From Photobacterium ganghwense (lineage in GTDB: Bacteria > Pseudomonadota > Gammaproteobacteria > Enterobacterales > Vibrionaceae), in NCBI RefSeq assembly GCF_003025595.1, contig NZ_PYMI01000002.1:434001-498000 (forward strand): DNA of 64,000 bases, written 5' to 3'. Within the stretch, counting starts at the first letter, position 1, and the number at the start of each line of letters is the position of its first letter. The notes beneath the pieces are model-generated. The model did no database searches and had not been told where the DNA came from. It saw only the letters and a program-made list of their open reading frames with translations. Positions 24,761 through 33,249 of the stretch are shown here, one piece after another. Position numbers and translations under genes: made by a program.

Positions 24761-26275
24761 ATGAAGAAGAAGCGAACAGTCTGGTGGCCGGGCTGTGCCT
24801 CATTATGGCTCTCGGTTGCCTGCGTAGCCTCACCGGTTTCTCAGGCCTCACCGGCCCAGATAGCAGTATCTGGTGCGTCGGCCACTCAGGGGGCCACGAT
24901 GACAAGCCGCATCGAGAGCGGACATACACAGCAGACCATCAGTTTTTGGGATGCCTGGCAGAAAGTTATCAGCGAGAACGATGGCCTGGCCGCTGAGCGA
25001 GCAAATGTGGACCGGTATCGCCATATGCAGGATGCCGCCAGGGATCTCTACCTGCCGAAAGTCACTGCGTCAGCCAACTACACCCGGCTGGATCAGGCCG
25101 TTGAAATTAAGCCATCGGATCTGGCTGCTAGTATGCCGGCTGGCGAGGCGATTCAGGGCATAGCCCAGATGCTGGGGATCAACCCGGCTAATATCGATCG
25201 CTTGTTTACTTCGCAACTGACAGACAGGGATGTGTTTACCAGTTCGATCCGAGCGGTTTGGCCGATTTTTACCGGTGGCCGAATTACCGCTGCGCAGGAT
25301 ATTGCCGAAGGACAGACGGTTGAAGCGAAATCCCTTTTGGCGATGAAGCAGCAAGCGACGTTTGAAGACCTGTCCAAGTTTTATTTTGGCGTCGTAATGT
25401 CAAAGCAGGTGCTTGATACTCGTATTGATGTAGAGAACGGCCTGAAAAAACATTGGGAGCATGCCCAAAAACTGGAGCAGCAAGGACAGATCGCTCGTGT
25501 TGAACGTCTGCAGGCAGAGGCATCCTATGACAAAGCGCGGGTTGATCGCCAAAAAGCCCAACGGGATTTGGAAATTGCCCAGGCAGCATTGTCTCGGTTA
25601 CTGAAATTCCCGGGTGCCGTGATGCCGTCTACGGCGCTGTTCATCAATCCGTCGCTGCCGCCGATGCACACTTTTATCGACAAGACGCTGGCAGACTACC
25701 CGGGTTTACAGATTCTTGACGCCAAACGCCGTCAGGCGCGGGGACTGATTGATGCGGAAAAAGGCAAGTACTACCCGGAAGTGTTCTTGTACGGCAATTA
25801 CAGCCTGCATGAAGATGACACCTTGGCCGCGAAAACGGCACCTGACTGGGCGGTTGGCGTTGGAGTATCAATTCCGCTGGTGGATAACGGTGGTCGCTCC
25901 GGCAAAGTTAAAGCTGCGCACAGTGCCGTGACTCAGGTGAACTATCTGCGGGCCCAGGCTGAGCAGGATCTGTCGGTGCTGGTTGAAAAAACATACCGCG
26001 AAGCGATGCAGTCGCTGGAGGAATACCATGGTCTGGCGTCCAGCCTGTCTTTGGCACAGGAAAATCTCAACCTGCGTGAAAAAGCCTTTAGTCAGGGTCT
26101 GTCGACATCACTGGATGTGGTCGACGCAGAGTTATACCTTGCCGGTATCCGAACCCAGCGTTCGGCGGCAGCCTATCAGTATGTCATGTCACTGACCAAG
26201 TTGTTGGCGGTCAGCAGCGATATCAATCAATTCAGTCAATATCAGCAATACCAGGGGATTAAGGTTCAGTCATGA
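24761..26275 (+). CDS. TolC-family outer-membrane efflux protein
   Basis: 504 residues with an N-terminal signal segment (WWPGCASLWLSVACVASPVSQA). The mature protein is almost all helical with the duplicated OEP repeat, for example ISENDGLAAERANVDRYRHMQDAARDLYLPKVTASANYTRLD and the second-half AVGVGVSIPLVDNGGRSGKVKAAHSAV and LREKAFSQGLSTSLDVVDAEL. It would form the outer-membrane trimeric channel. First gene of a four-gene operon; its stop overlaps the HlyD start by 4 bp. Confidence 0.9.
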   Translation: MKKKRTVWWPGCASLWLSVACVASPVSQASPAQIAVSGASATQGATMTSRIESGHTQQTISFWDAWQKVISENDGLAAERANVDRYRHMQDAARDLYLPKVTASANYTRLDQAVEIKPSDLAASMPAGEAIQGIAQMLGINPANIDRLFTSQLTDRDVFTSSIRAVWPIFTGGRITAAQDIAEGQTVEAKSLLAMKQQATFEDLSKFYFGVVMSKQVLDTRIDVENGLKKHWEHAQKLEQQGQIARVERLQAEASYDKARVDRQKAQRDLEIAQAALSRLLKFPGAVMPSTALFINPSLPPMHTFIDKTLADYPGLQILDAKRRQARGLIDAEKGKYYPEVFLYGNYSLHEDDTLAAKTAPDWAVGVGVSIPLVDNGGRSGKVKAAHSAVTQVNYLRAQAEQDLSVLVEKTYREAMQSLEEYHGLASSLSLAQENLNLREKAFSQGLSTSLDVVDAELYLAGIRTQRSAAAYQYVMSLTKLLAVSSDINQFSQYQQYQGIKVQS

Positions 26276-27246
26276 GTAAGTTGAAAACATTGGCCGCGGT
26301 TATACCGGCTGCGGCATTGGTCGGATGGCTGGGTTACTCCTTCTGGCAGGCTTATCAGCCGTCTCCCGTCCGTTTGCAGGGGCAAGTTGAAGCCCAGCAG
26401 TACAATATCTCATCCAAAGTGCCGGGACGTATTGAACATGTTCTGGTGCGTAAGGGGGATACGGTTGCGAAGGGTGATCTGATTTTTACTCTGCTGAGCC
26501 CGGAGCTGGACGCCAAGCTGGAGCAAGCCCGTGCCGGTGAAGAAGCCGCGGGCGCGCTGGCACAGCAGGCAGAAAACGGTGCGCGTTCTCAGGAAATCGC
26601 AGCAGCGAAAGATCAATGGCAAAAAGCTAAAGCCGCCGCCGGATTGATGGAAAAAACCTATCGCCGGGTCGACAACCTGTACAAAGACGGTGTGATGGCC
26701 GAGCAAAAACGGGATGAAGCCTTTACCCAGTGGCAGGCAGCGCTTTATACCGAACGCGCCGCTTATCAGATGTATGCTATGGCCACAGAGGGGGCGCGGG
26801 AAGAAACCCGTCGTGCCGCGCAGGAAAAAGCCCGCATGGCCGCTGGCGCAGTGGCGGAAGTGGAAGCTTACGCGGCGGATACCCAGATCACCAGTTGGTA
26901 CAACGGTGAGGTTACCCAAGTTTTGTTGCATGAAGGAGAGCTGGCACCGCAGGGTTTCCCGGTGGTCAGCGTGGTTGACATGCAGGATGCGTGGGCTGTG
27001 TTCCATGTCAAAGAAGATCAACTGAACAAGTTTACCCCCGGGGCAGAGTTTAATGCGGTGATTCCGGCGCTGGGTGATAAAGCCCATGCGTTCAAGGTTA
27101 GCCATGTGGCGGCCATGGGGGATTTCGCTACCTGGCGTACCACCGATCCGGCGCAGGGTTTTGACATGCGTACGTTTGAGGTGGAAGCGCGCCCGATGAA
27201 GCCGATTGAGCATCTCCGTGTCGGGATGAGTGTAATTATCGAGTAA
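26272..27246 (+). CDS. HlyD-family periplasmic adaptor, YhiI-like
   Basis: 324 residues: membrane anchor (LKTLAAVIPAAALVGWLGYSFW), first lipoyl half (ISSKVPGRIEHVLVRKGDTVAKGDLIFTL), an Ala/Glu/Gln-rich helical hairpin (residues about 85-205), second half (TSWYNGEVTQVLLHEGELAPQGFPVVSVVD) and a C-terminal barrel. The ATGA overlap upstream and TAATG overlap downstream make the operon tightly coupled. Resembles the E. coli YhiI/YbhG adaptors that serve ABC-2 exporters. Confidence 0.9.
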   Translation: MSKLKTLAAVIPAAALVGWLGYSFWQAYQPSPVRLQGQVEAQQYNISSKVPGRIEHVLVRKGDTVAKGDLIFTLLSPELDAKLEQARAGEEAAGALAQQAENGARSQEIAAAKDQWQKAKAAAGLMEKTYRRVDNLYKDGVMAEQKRDEAFTQWQAALYTERAAYQMYAMATEGAREETRRAAQEKARMAAGAVAEVEAYAADTQITSWYNGEVTQVLLHEGELAPQGFPVVSVVDMQDAWAVFHVKEDQLNKFTPGAEFNAVIPALGDKAHAFKVSHVAAMGDFATWRTTDPAQGFDMRTFEVEARPMKPIEHLRVGMSVIIE

Positions 27247-28508
27247 TGACAATGGCACATTCCGATTTATCCGTTACGCCACCGACATGGTGCAGACGAC
27301 AGGCACTGAAACAGGAATGGCAGCTGATCCGGCGTGATGGTTGGCTTTTCGCGATGGTGAGCTGGGTACCGGTGCTGGTGTTCCTCCTGCTGTGGGGCGT
27401 ATTTTCTGCCGGGATCGCCAGAGATTTACCGATCGGGGTGGTTGATGGCGACCACAGCCGTCTGTCGCGCCAGTTGATCCGTGATTATGACGCCAGCCCG
27501 ACGCTCAGTGTGACCAGATCGTTCACGTCGGTTGAAGAGGGGGGCGCGGCACTGCGGGGCGGTGATATTTATGCGCTGGTGGTCGTACCGCGGGATCTGG
27601 AAAAAGAGACCCTGACCGGCAAAGCGCCCACGGTTACGGTGTTTTACAACAGCCAGTTTATTCTGATTGGCAAACTGGTGAACTCGGCGGTGTTGCAGGC
27701 GCAAGGAACACTGAACGCCAAAGTGGAAGCTTTGCAGCATATGGCATCGGGAGCCTCGGTTCCGTTACAGGCGCTGGGGCAGGCCGTGCCGGTGCAAAGT
27801 CAGATCACGCCGCTTTATAACAGCAACAGCCACTACGGCCAGTTTCTGGTGGCGGCTGCAATTCCTGCCGCATGGCAGATTGCGATAGTGATCACCACCA
27901 TCATGGCCCTCGCCGCAGAACAGCGTGGACGGGGGATAAGCTCATGGCTGGAAAGTTATCCGGTTCGCCGCCTGTTGGCGAAATTGTTGCCCTATACCTT
28001 GATATTCACGTTGCATGGTGCGCTGTTCCTTTGGGGGGTGTACGGCGTACTGGACTGGCCGATGCACGGTCACTGGGGCGTTCTTTTGTTGGCGCAATGC
28101 CTGACGGTTATTGCCTGTCAGGGCATTGCCAGCCTGCTTTTTCTGATGACCTTGGATGCCACCAAAGCAATGAGTCTGGCGGCGGGGTTTACCGCGCCGG
28201 CCTTTGCGTTTGTTGGGGTGACGTTTCCGGCGACTGATATGCCGGGGTTTGCTCAGTTCTGGCGTGCGATGCTGCCAGTATCGCACTATCTCGATATACA
28301 GTTACATCAGGTTAACCATGGACAGAGCTGGTCACAGGCCATGCCGCAGTTGTTGGTGTTGGCCGTCTTTTCGGTGACGCTGTGCCTGGCCGCCTGGCGG
28401 GTGACTCACCTGGCGAAGCCGAACAACCCCACGCCGCCTGGTGTCAGTGACATTAATCGCGTCAATGACATCGGCGCAAGCCAGAGCGAACAGGAGGGGA
28501 GTCAATGA
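27246..28508 (+). CDS. ABC-2 type transporter permease, YhhJ-like (first)
   Basis: 420 residues. A first membrane helix (DGWLFAMVSWVPVLVFLLLWGVF) is followed by a periplasmic domain of about 170 residues (PIGVVDGDHSRLSRQLIRDYDASPTLSVTRSF ...), then five further helices, the ABC2_membrane_3 layout. The frame may start at 27246 or at the second ATG, 27252. It overlaps the next permease by 4 bp (ATGA). E. coli YhhJ works with the RbbA ATPase; no ATPase gene is present here. Confidence 0.87.
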   Translation: MTMAHSDLSVTPPTWCRRQALKQEWQLIRRDGWLFAMVSWVPVLVFLLLWGVFSAGIARDLPIGVVDGDHSRLSRQLIRDYDASPTLSVTRSFTSVEEGGAALRGGDIYALVVVPRDLEKETLTGKAPTVTVFYNSQFILIGKLVNSAVLQAQGTLNAKVEALQHMASGASVPLQALGQAVPVQSQITPLYNSNSHYGQFLVAAAIPAAWQIAIVITTIMALAAEQRGRGISSWLESYPVRRLLAKLLPYTLIFTLHGALFLWGVYGVLDWPMHGHWGVLLLAQCLTVIACQGIASLLFLMTLDATKAMSLAAGFTAPAFAFVGVTFPATDMPGFAQFWRAMLPVSHYLDIQLHQVNHGQSWSQAMPQLLVLAVFSVTLCLAAWRVTHLAKPNNPTPPGVSDINRVNDIGASQSEQEGSQ

Positions 28509-29707
28509 GCTGGCGTACCTTGTTTAAGTTTGAGTTGCGCGCCATTTTTACCAATCCGTCCATTCTGTTTACGGTTTTTGGTGGCGTCCTGATTTACTCT
28601 TTTCTGTATCCGATGCCTTATGCCAATCAGCTGCCGCGGGAGCAGGCAATTGTGGTCGTCAACCAGGATAAAACCCCGCTCAGCCGTGAACTGGAACGCA
28701 TGGTGGATGCCACGCCGCAAGTAACCATTGCCGTCAGGGCAGAGTCTCTGGCTGAGGCCCGGCAACGCATCAATGCCGGGCAAGCTGAAGGCTTGTTGGT
28801 GATCCCGCCGAATTTTTACCGGGATTTGTTGCTGGGGAAAAGCCCGACACTGGTTTACGCCGGTGATGCGGCTTATTTTCTGGTATATGGCACGGTGGTG
28901 GAAGGGTTAGCTTCTGCCGGAGGCACACTGGCCGCCAAAGCCAAGGTCAGCCGTATGGTCATGTCCGGTGAAAACCTGACTCTGGCTGCCCAGCAATTTA
29001 CCCCGATAAAGCTCAATGCCCAGCCGGTTTTTAATCCGGGGATGGGGTATGTCAATTATGTGGTGCCGGCCGTTTTTGTATTGATTCTGCACCAGACGCT
29101 GCTGATTGCGGTCGCCTTGCTTGGAGGCGGGCAGAATGAGTATCGTCTGGCCGGAAAAACCGGCTACTGGCTGCAGTATCCGGCCTGGCAAGTGGTGGTG
29201 GTTCGGGGAATCTGCTTTTCGCTGATTTATCTGCCGCTGGTCATGTACTATTTCGGCTTCAGTTTCAGCTATTACCACATCATCCGACTGGCCAATATCT
29301 GGGATTTGCTGGCGGTTACGCTGCCGTTTTTACTGGCAGTGATTTTCCTGGGAATGATTCTGGGACAGCTTATTCCGCGCCGGGAACTGGCCACGGTTGT
29401 CGTACTGCTCAGTTCGTTACCGTTAGTTTTTTCGGCAGGTTTTATCTGGCCGCCGGAAGCGATACCGGCACCGATAACGGCACTGGCACAGTTGATTCCG
29501 TCGACACCTGCGATTAATGCTTTTCTGCGTCTGAATCAGATGGGGGCGGATTTCCATCAGGTCGTTGGCTGGTGGACGCAGTTGTGGTTACAGGTGGCGG
29601 TTTATGGGGGCATCGCAGCAGCAATGATGTTGTCTGTTAAACGTCAGCGGAAGCAACAGGTGCGGGTGGCAGGGAGCACTCAGCATAAAAACGAAAACAG
29701 CCATTAA
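28505..29707 (+). CDS. ABC-2 type transporter permease (second)
   Basis: 400 residues with the same layout as its neighbour: helix one (NPSILFTVFGGVLIYSFLYPM), a periplasmic domain (QAIVVVNQDKTPLSRELERMVDATPQVTIAV ...) and five C-terminal helices including LLSSLPLVFSAGFIWPPEAIP. The two permeases probably form a heterodimer. Last gene of the operon, with a strong terminator 26 bp downstream. The exported substrate is unknown. Confidence 0.87.
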   Translation: MSWRTLFKFELRAIFTNPSILFTVFGGVLIYSFLYPMPYANQLPREQAIVVVNQDKTPLSRELERMVDATPQVTIAVRAESLAEARQRINAGQAEGLLVIPPNFYRDLLLGKSPTLVYAGDAAYFLVYGTVVEGLASAGGTLAAKAKVSRMVMSGENLTLAAQQFTPIKLNAQPVFNPGMGYVNYVVPAVFVLILHQTLLIAVALLGGGQNEYRLAGKTGYWLQYPAWQVVVVRGICFSLIYLPLVMYYFGFSFSYYHIIRLANIWDLLAVTLPFLLAVIFLGMILGQLIPRRELATVVVLLSSLPLVFSAGFIWPPEAIPAPITALAQLIPSTPAINAFLRLNQMGADFHQVVGWWTQLWLQVAVYGGIAAAMMLSVKRQRKQQVRVAGSTQHKNENSH

Positions 29708-29732
29708 GCAGCATTCTGTATTCCTGTCAATA

Positions 29733-29764
29733 AAAGAGCGATAGGGTTTCCCCTATCGCTCTTT
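29733..29764. terminator. Terminator of the export operon
   Basis: AAAGAGCGATAGGG / CCCTATCGCTCTTT, a perfect 14-bp stem with a 4-nt loop, between convergent genes. Confidence 0.88.
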
Positions 29765-29821
29765 GTCTTATCAGGGCATCAGCCCTATGAGAGGACGCTT
29801 CTCATTGACGTTGTTTTTGAA

Positions 29822-31342
29822 TCAGAAGAAACCCAATGCGTTGTCGCTGTAGCTGACCAGCATGTTTTTGGTCTGCTGGTAATGATCAAGCATCATTTTG
29901 TGGGTTTCACGGCCAACACCAGACTTCTTGTATCCGCCAAAGGCTGCGTGTGCCGGGTAGTGGTGATAGCAGTTTGTCCATACACGACCGGCCTGAATCG
30001 CACGGCCCATGCGGTACGCCAGGTTCATGTCGCGGGTCCAGACCCCGGCACCCAGACCAAACTCAGTATCGTTCGCAATGGCGATGGCTTCCGCTTCGTC
30101 TTTGAACGTGGTGACTGCCACAACCGGACCAAAAATCTCTTCCTGGAAAACACGCATCTTGTTGGTGCCTTTCAGCAATGTTGGCTGGATGTAGAAGCCG
30201 CTACCCGGCAGACTTGATGTTTGATCGATACCGCCACCGATCAGCACCTGTGCGCCTTCTTCTTTACCGATTTCCAGGTAAGACAGGATTTTGTTGTACT
30301 GCAGCTTTGAAGTCTGCGCACCTACCATGGTCTCGGTATCCAGTGGGTTGCCGCGTTTGATTTCCTGGATACGAGTAATGATACGAGCGATGAATGCGTC
30401 GTAAATGTCTTCCTGAATCAGCAGGCGCGACGGACAGGTACAGACTTCACCCTGGTTGAAGAAGGCCAGTACGGCACCTTCAACACACTTGTTGATGTAG
30501 GCTTCGTCCTGATTCATGACATCAGAGAAATAGATGTTCGGTGACTTACCGCCCAGCTCAACGGTCGACGGAATGATATTTTCCGCGGCACATTTCAGGA
30601 TGTGGGATCCGGTAGGCGTCGAACCGGTAAAGGCAATTTTTGCAATACGTGTGCTGGTTGCCAGCGCTTCACCGGCTTCGGCACCAAAGCCGTTAACCAC
30701 ATTCAGTACGCCCGGTGGCAGTAGGTCGCCAATGACTTCAACCAGTTTAAGGATAGAAACCGGAGTCTGCTCGGCAGGCTTTAGGATCACACAGTTACCT
30801 GTGACCAGTGCCGGCGCCAGTTTCCATGCTGCCATCAGTAGTGGGAAGTTCCAGGGGATGATCTGACCGACAACACCCAGCGGCTCATGGAAGTGATAGG
30901 CCACGGTGTTTTCATCGATCTCACCAATCGAGCCTTCCTGGGCACGGATACAACCAGCATAGTAACGGAAATGATCGACGCAAAGCGGCAGGTCGGCAGC
31001 CAGAGTTTCACGCACGGCTTTACCGTTATCCCAGGTTTCTGCCACAGCCAGCATTTCAAGATTAGCTTCAATGCGATCAGCAATTTTTAGCAGGATATTG
31101 GAGCGGTCTGCGACCGAGGTTTTGCCCCATGCATCTTTTGCATTGTGAGCAGCATCCAGCGCCATTTCGATATCTTTGGCGCAAGAGCGAGGAATTTCAC
31201 AGATAACTTCGCCATTTACAGGGCTGATGTTCTCAAAATAGGTGCCTTCAATCGGGGCAACCCATTCACCATTGATGTAGTTTCCGTAGCGGGATTTAAA
31301 CTCAACAATACTGCCTTCTTGTCCAGGGCATGGGTAAATCAT
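29822..31342 (-). CDS. NAD(P)-dependent aldehyde dehydrogenase, AldB/ExaC-like
   Basis: A 506-residue class 3-type aldehyde dehydrogenase: [55 protein letters not shown] with the general-base Glu, and [15 protein letters not shown] with catalytic Cys. The C-terminal [46 protein letters not shown] is characteristic of acetaldehyde dehydrogenases AldB/ExaC/AcoD. It oxidises acetaldehyde or related aldehydes to acids in the cytoplasm. Divergent AraC regulator at 31535 probably controls it. Confidence 0.92.
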   Translation of the reverse strand: MIYPCPGQEGSIVEFKSRYGNYINGEWVAPIEGTYFENISPVNGEVICEIPRSCAKDIEMALDAAHNAKDAWGKTSVADRSNILLKIADRIEANLEMLAVAETWDNGKAVRETLAADLPLCVDHFRYYAGCIRAQEGSIGEIDENTVAYHFHEPLGVVGQIIPWNFPLLMAAWKLAPALVTGNCVILKPAEQTPVSILKLVEVIGDLLPPGVLNVVNGFGAEAGEALATSTRIAKIAFTGSTPTGSHILKCAAENIIPSTVELGGKSPNIYFSDVMNQDEAYINKCVEGAVLAFFNQGEVCTCPSRLLIQEDIYDAFIARIITRIQEIKRGNPLDTETMVGAQTSKLQYNKILSYLEIGKEEGAQVLIGGGIDQTSSLPGSGFYIQPTLLKGTNKMRVFQEEIFGPVVAVTTFKDEAEAIAIANDTEFGLGAGVWTRDMNLAYRMGRAIQAGRVWTNCYHHYPAHAAFGGYKKSGVGRETHKMMLDHYQQTKNMLVSYSDNALGFF

Positions 31343-31534
31343 ATTGTCTTGCTCCTTGTTTCGTTATTATCTGAGAGTGTGGACTGTTGCTGGAGTCACA
31401 CTGTCGTTGGTAAGCAAGGTTAATTTAGTGTTAAAAGCGTGTGCTTTCTTTCATCAGAGTACAGACTAATTGACTGTGGGTGCATATTTCACCATGATAT
31501 GAACTCAAACAAATTAACAACTGGTTAACAATGC

Positions 31535-32425
31535 ATGGCAAATATCTCTGTCGCAGTACCCAAAAAACTGGTTGAAAACCGCGTGGCCGTTACCGGAGAG
31601 CACTCTCAGGTCTGTATGTACGATACTTATCTGCCGGAGGATGCCGTTGGATTTTCGGTCAGCGAGCTGACACTTTGCGCCATGATTACTGGCACCAAAA
31701 TCATGCATCATGTTAATGACCAGAAGTTGTTTCGTCCGGGTGAGTCATATGTGCTGGCGGCGGGGGAGTCGGTGAATATTGATTTTCCGGAAGCCAGGCT
31801 GGATCAGCCGACTAAGTGCCTGACGATCGAAATTTCCCGTGAGAAAGTGCGCCAGGTGGCGAATCAGTTGTGCCTTGCTGACAGTACGTATGAACAAAGT
31901 AGTGATATGCTGCCGATGGCCTGGCATACGCCCAATGCTCCCCAGACTCAGGCGCTGATTCATAAACTCAGCCATGTGTTCGAAGAACACAGTCGAGATC
32001 GGATGCTGGTGGCAGACTTAGCCATTACTGAACTGGTGTTGCGTCTGCTGCGCCAGAACACTTGCCATTTTGTGTTGCAGCACAGTCAGGATGAGCCGGA
32101 TTCGCACGGTCTGAATGCCGCACTGCATTTGGTGCGTAAGAATGTCACCAGCGACCTTGATATCGATATGCTCTGTAAAGCGGCCTGTATGAGCCGCACC
32201 AACTTGTATCAGAAGTTCAAGCTACTGCTGAACTGTACTCCGGCGGAATTTATTATCAACACGAAGCTTGAGGCTGCAGCCCGGCTACTCAACGCCGGTG
32301 GCAATATTACCGAAGTCAGCTACACCTTGGGATTCCGGCACCCAAGTCATTTTACCCGTCGGTTTAAGCAAAAATTTGGGTTGAGCCCGCGGCAGTACAT
32401 CGGCCAGTCGGCGGCTAACCACTAA
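31535..32425 (+). CDS. AraC-family regulator next to aldehyde dehydrogenase
   Basis: 296 residues. The N-terminal AraC_N domain (AVGFSVSELTLCAMITGTKIMHHVNDQKLFRPGESYVLAAGESVNIDFPEARLD) is followed by a C-terminal AraC HTH (DIDMLCKAACMSRTNLYQKFKLLLNCTPAEFIINTKLEAAARLL ... LGFRHPSHFTRRFKQKFGLSPRQYIG). The upstream Shine-Dalgarno is weak. The 192-bp divergent arrangement suggests it activates the aldehyde dehydrogenase gene in response to an alcohol or aldehyde. Confidence 0.87.
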   Translation: MANISVAVPKKLVENRVAVTGEHSQVCMYDTYLPEDAVGFSVSELTLCAMITGTKIMHHVNDQKLFRPGESYVLAAGESVNIDFPEARLDQPTKCLTIEISREKVRQVANQLCLADSTYEQSSDMLPMAWHTPNAPQTQALIHKLSHVFEEHSRDRMLVADLAITELVLRLLRQNTCHFVLQHSQDEPDSHGLNAALHLVRKNVTSDLDIDMLCKAACMSRTNLYQKFKLLLNCTPAEFIINTKLEAAARLLNAGGNITEVSYTLGFRHPSHFTRRFKQKFGLSPRQYIGQSAANH

Positions 32426-32439
32426 TTTAAGATGCATTG

Positions 32440-32470
32440 AAAAAGGCGCTGTTTTAACAGCGCCTTTTTT
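32440..32470. terminator. Terminator after the AraC gene
   Basis: AAAAAGGCGCTG / CAGCGCCTTTTT, a perfect 12-bp stem with a 6-nt loop and A/T runs on both sides. Confidence 0.92.
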
Positions 32471-32500
32471 GATCGTTGTGGTTCTGCCTGTCACCTTGCA

Positions 32501-32546
32501 AGCCAAAAGCCAAAAGCCAAAAGCCAAAAGCCAAAAGCCAAAAGCC
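32501..32546. repeat. Heptanucleotide array AGCCAAA x6.6
   Basis: Six perfect AGCCAAA copies plus AGCC between two convergent genes, 31 bp past a terminator. Confidence 0.95.
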
Positions 32547-32574
32547 CAAAAACAGCTAGAGCCTCAATGTGAAC

Positions 32575-33051
32575 TTATTTTTCCGGCGTAGGCTCGATAT
32601 ACGCCTTGGTGCCCCACAATGGCACGGTAGACAGGCTGTGCTTAAAGCTGCCCGAGGTTTCTTTTGTCGAGTACGACAAGTACATCAGCGTCTGGTTCTG
32701 TGGATCGTAAATACGGCGAATTTTCATCGACTTGAAGAAAATGCTTTTGGATTTCTTAAAAACAACGTCGCCGGATTTGGATTTGTCGATTCGGGCAATC
32801 ATTTCCGGCGTAATGTCACCGGTTTGTCGACATGAAATGGAGCTGTCACTCGGGTCAGCCAGGCTCAGGTCGGCTTCAACACTGGCGATGTGGCAGGTTA
32901 CCCCAGGGACTTCCGGGTCGACCAGCATGTTGAGTTTAATGTCTTTCAAGGTAAACATACCCAGGCTGACGTCGCCCACTTCATCATCGGAACAGCCAGC
33001 CAACAACGCTGCGGCGGCCAGCAGAGCGGCAAGAAAGCGTTTTGATTTCAT
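32575..33051 (-). CDS. creA: CreA-family lipoprotein
   Basis: 158 residues. The N-terminus has a lipobox (AALLAGCSDD). EVGDVSLGMFTLKDIKLNMLVDPEVPGVTCHIASVE and SDSSISCRQTGDI are typical of CreA (DUF1131), a conserved periplasmic protein of unknown biochemistry. In E. coli it begins the creABCD locus; here there is no creBCD alongside. The lipobox is notable because E. coli CreA is simply exported. Confidence 0.88.
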   Translation of the reverse strand: MKSKRFLAALLAAAALLAGCSDDEVGDVSLGMFTLKDIKLNMLVDPEVPGVTCHIASVEADLSLADPSDSSISCRQTGDITPEMIARIDKSKSGDVVFKKSKSIFFKSMKIRRIYDPQNQTLMYLSYSTKETSGSFKHSLSTVPLWGTKAYIEPTPEK

Positions 33052-33135
33052 TGTCTTTTTCTCCGTTATTTTTGCTGATGATAGCAGCTATCCGGGGCAT
33101 ACCCTAATTTCATATCCTGCCGGAGCAGGATGTCG

Positions 33136-33153
33136 CTTTCATTAAACCGTCTT
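33136..33153 (+). promoter_or_regulatory. Pho-box-like site upstream of olsF
   Basis: CTTTCAT-TAAA-CCGTCTT matches the PhoB consensus (two CTGTCAT-type 7-mers 11 bp apart) at most positions. It lies about 97 bp before the olsF start, in the right orientation for activation. Confidence 0.45.
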
Positions 33154-33249
33154 TTTTCTCTCATTGTTCTGCCGTAAAAGTGACACAGATCAGTCATGTC
33201 GAACTCTCATAATTTTTCCCACAACAGGTTAGGTTTTGCAGGAAACATT

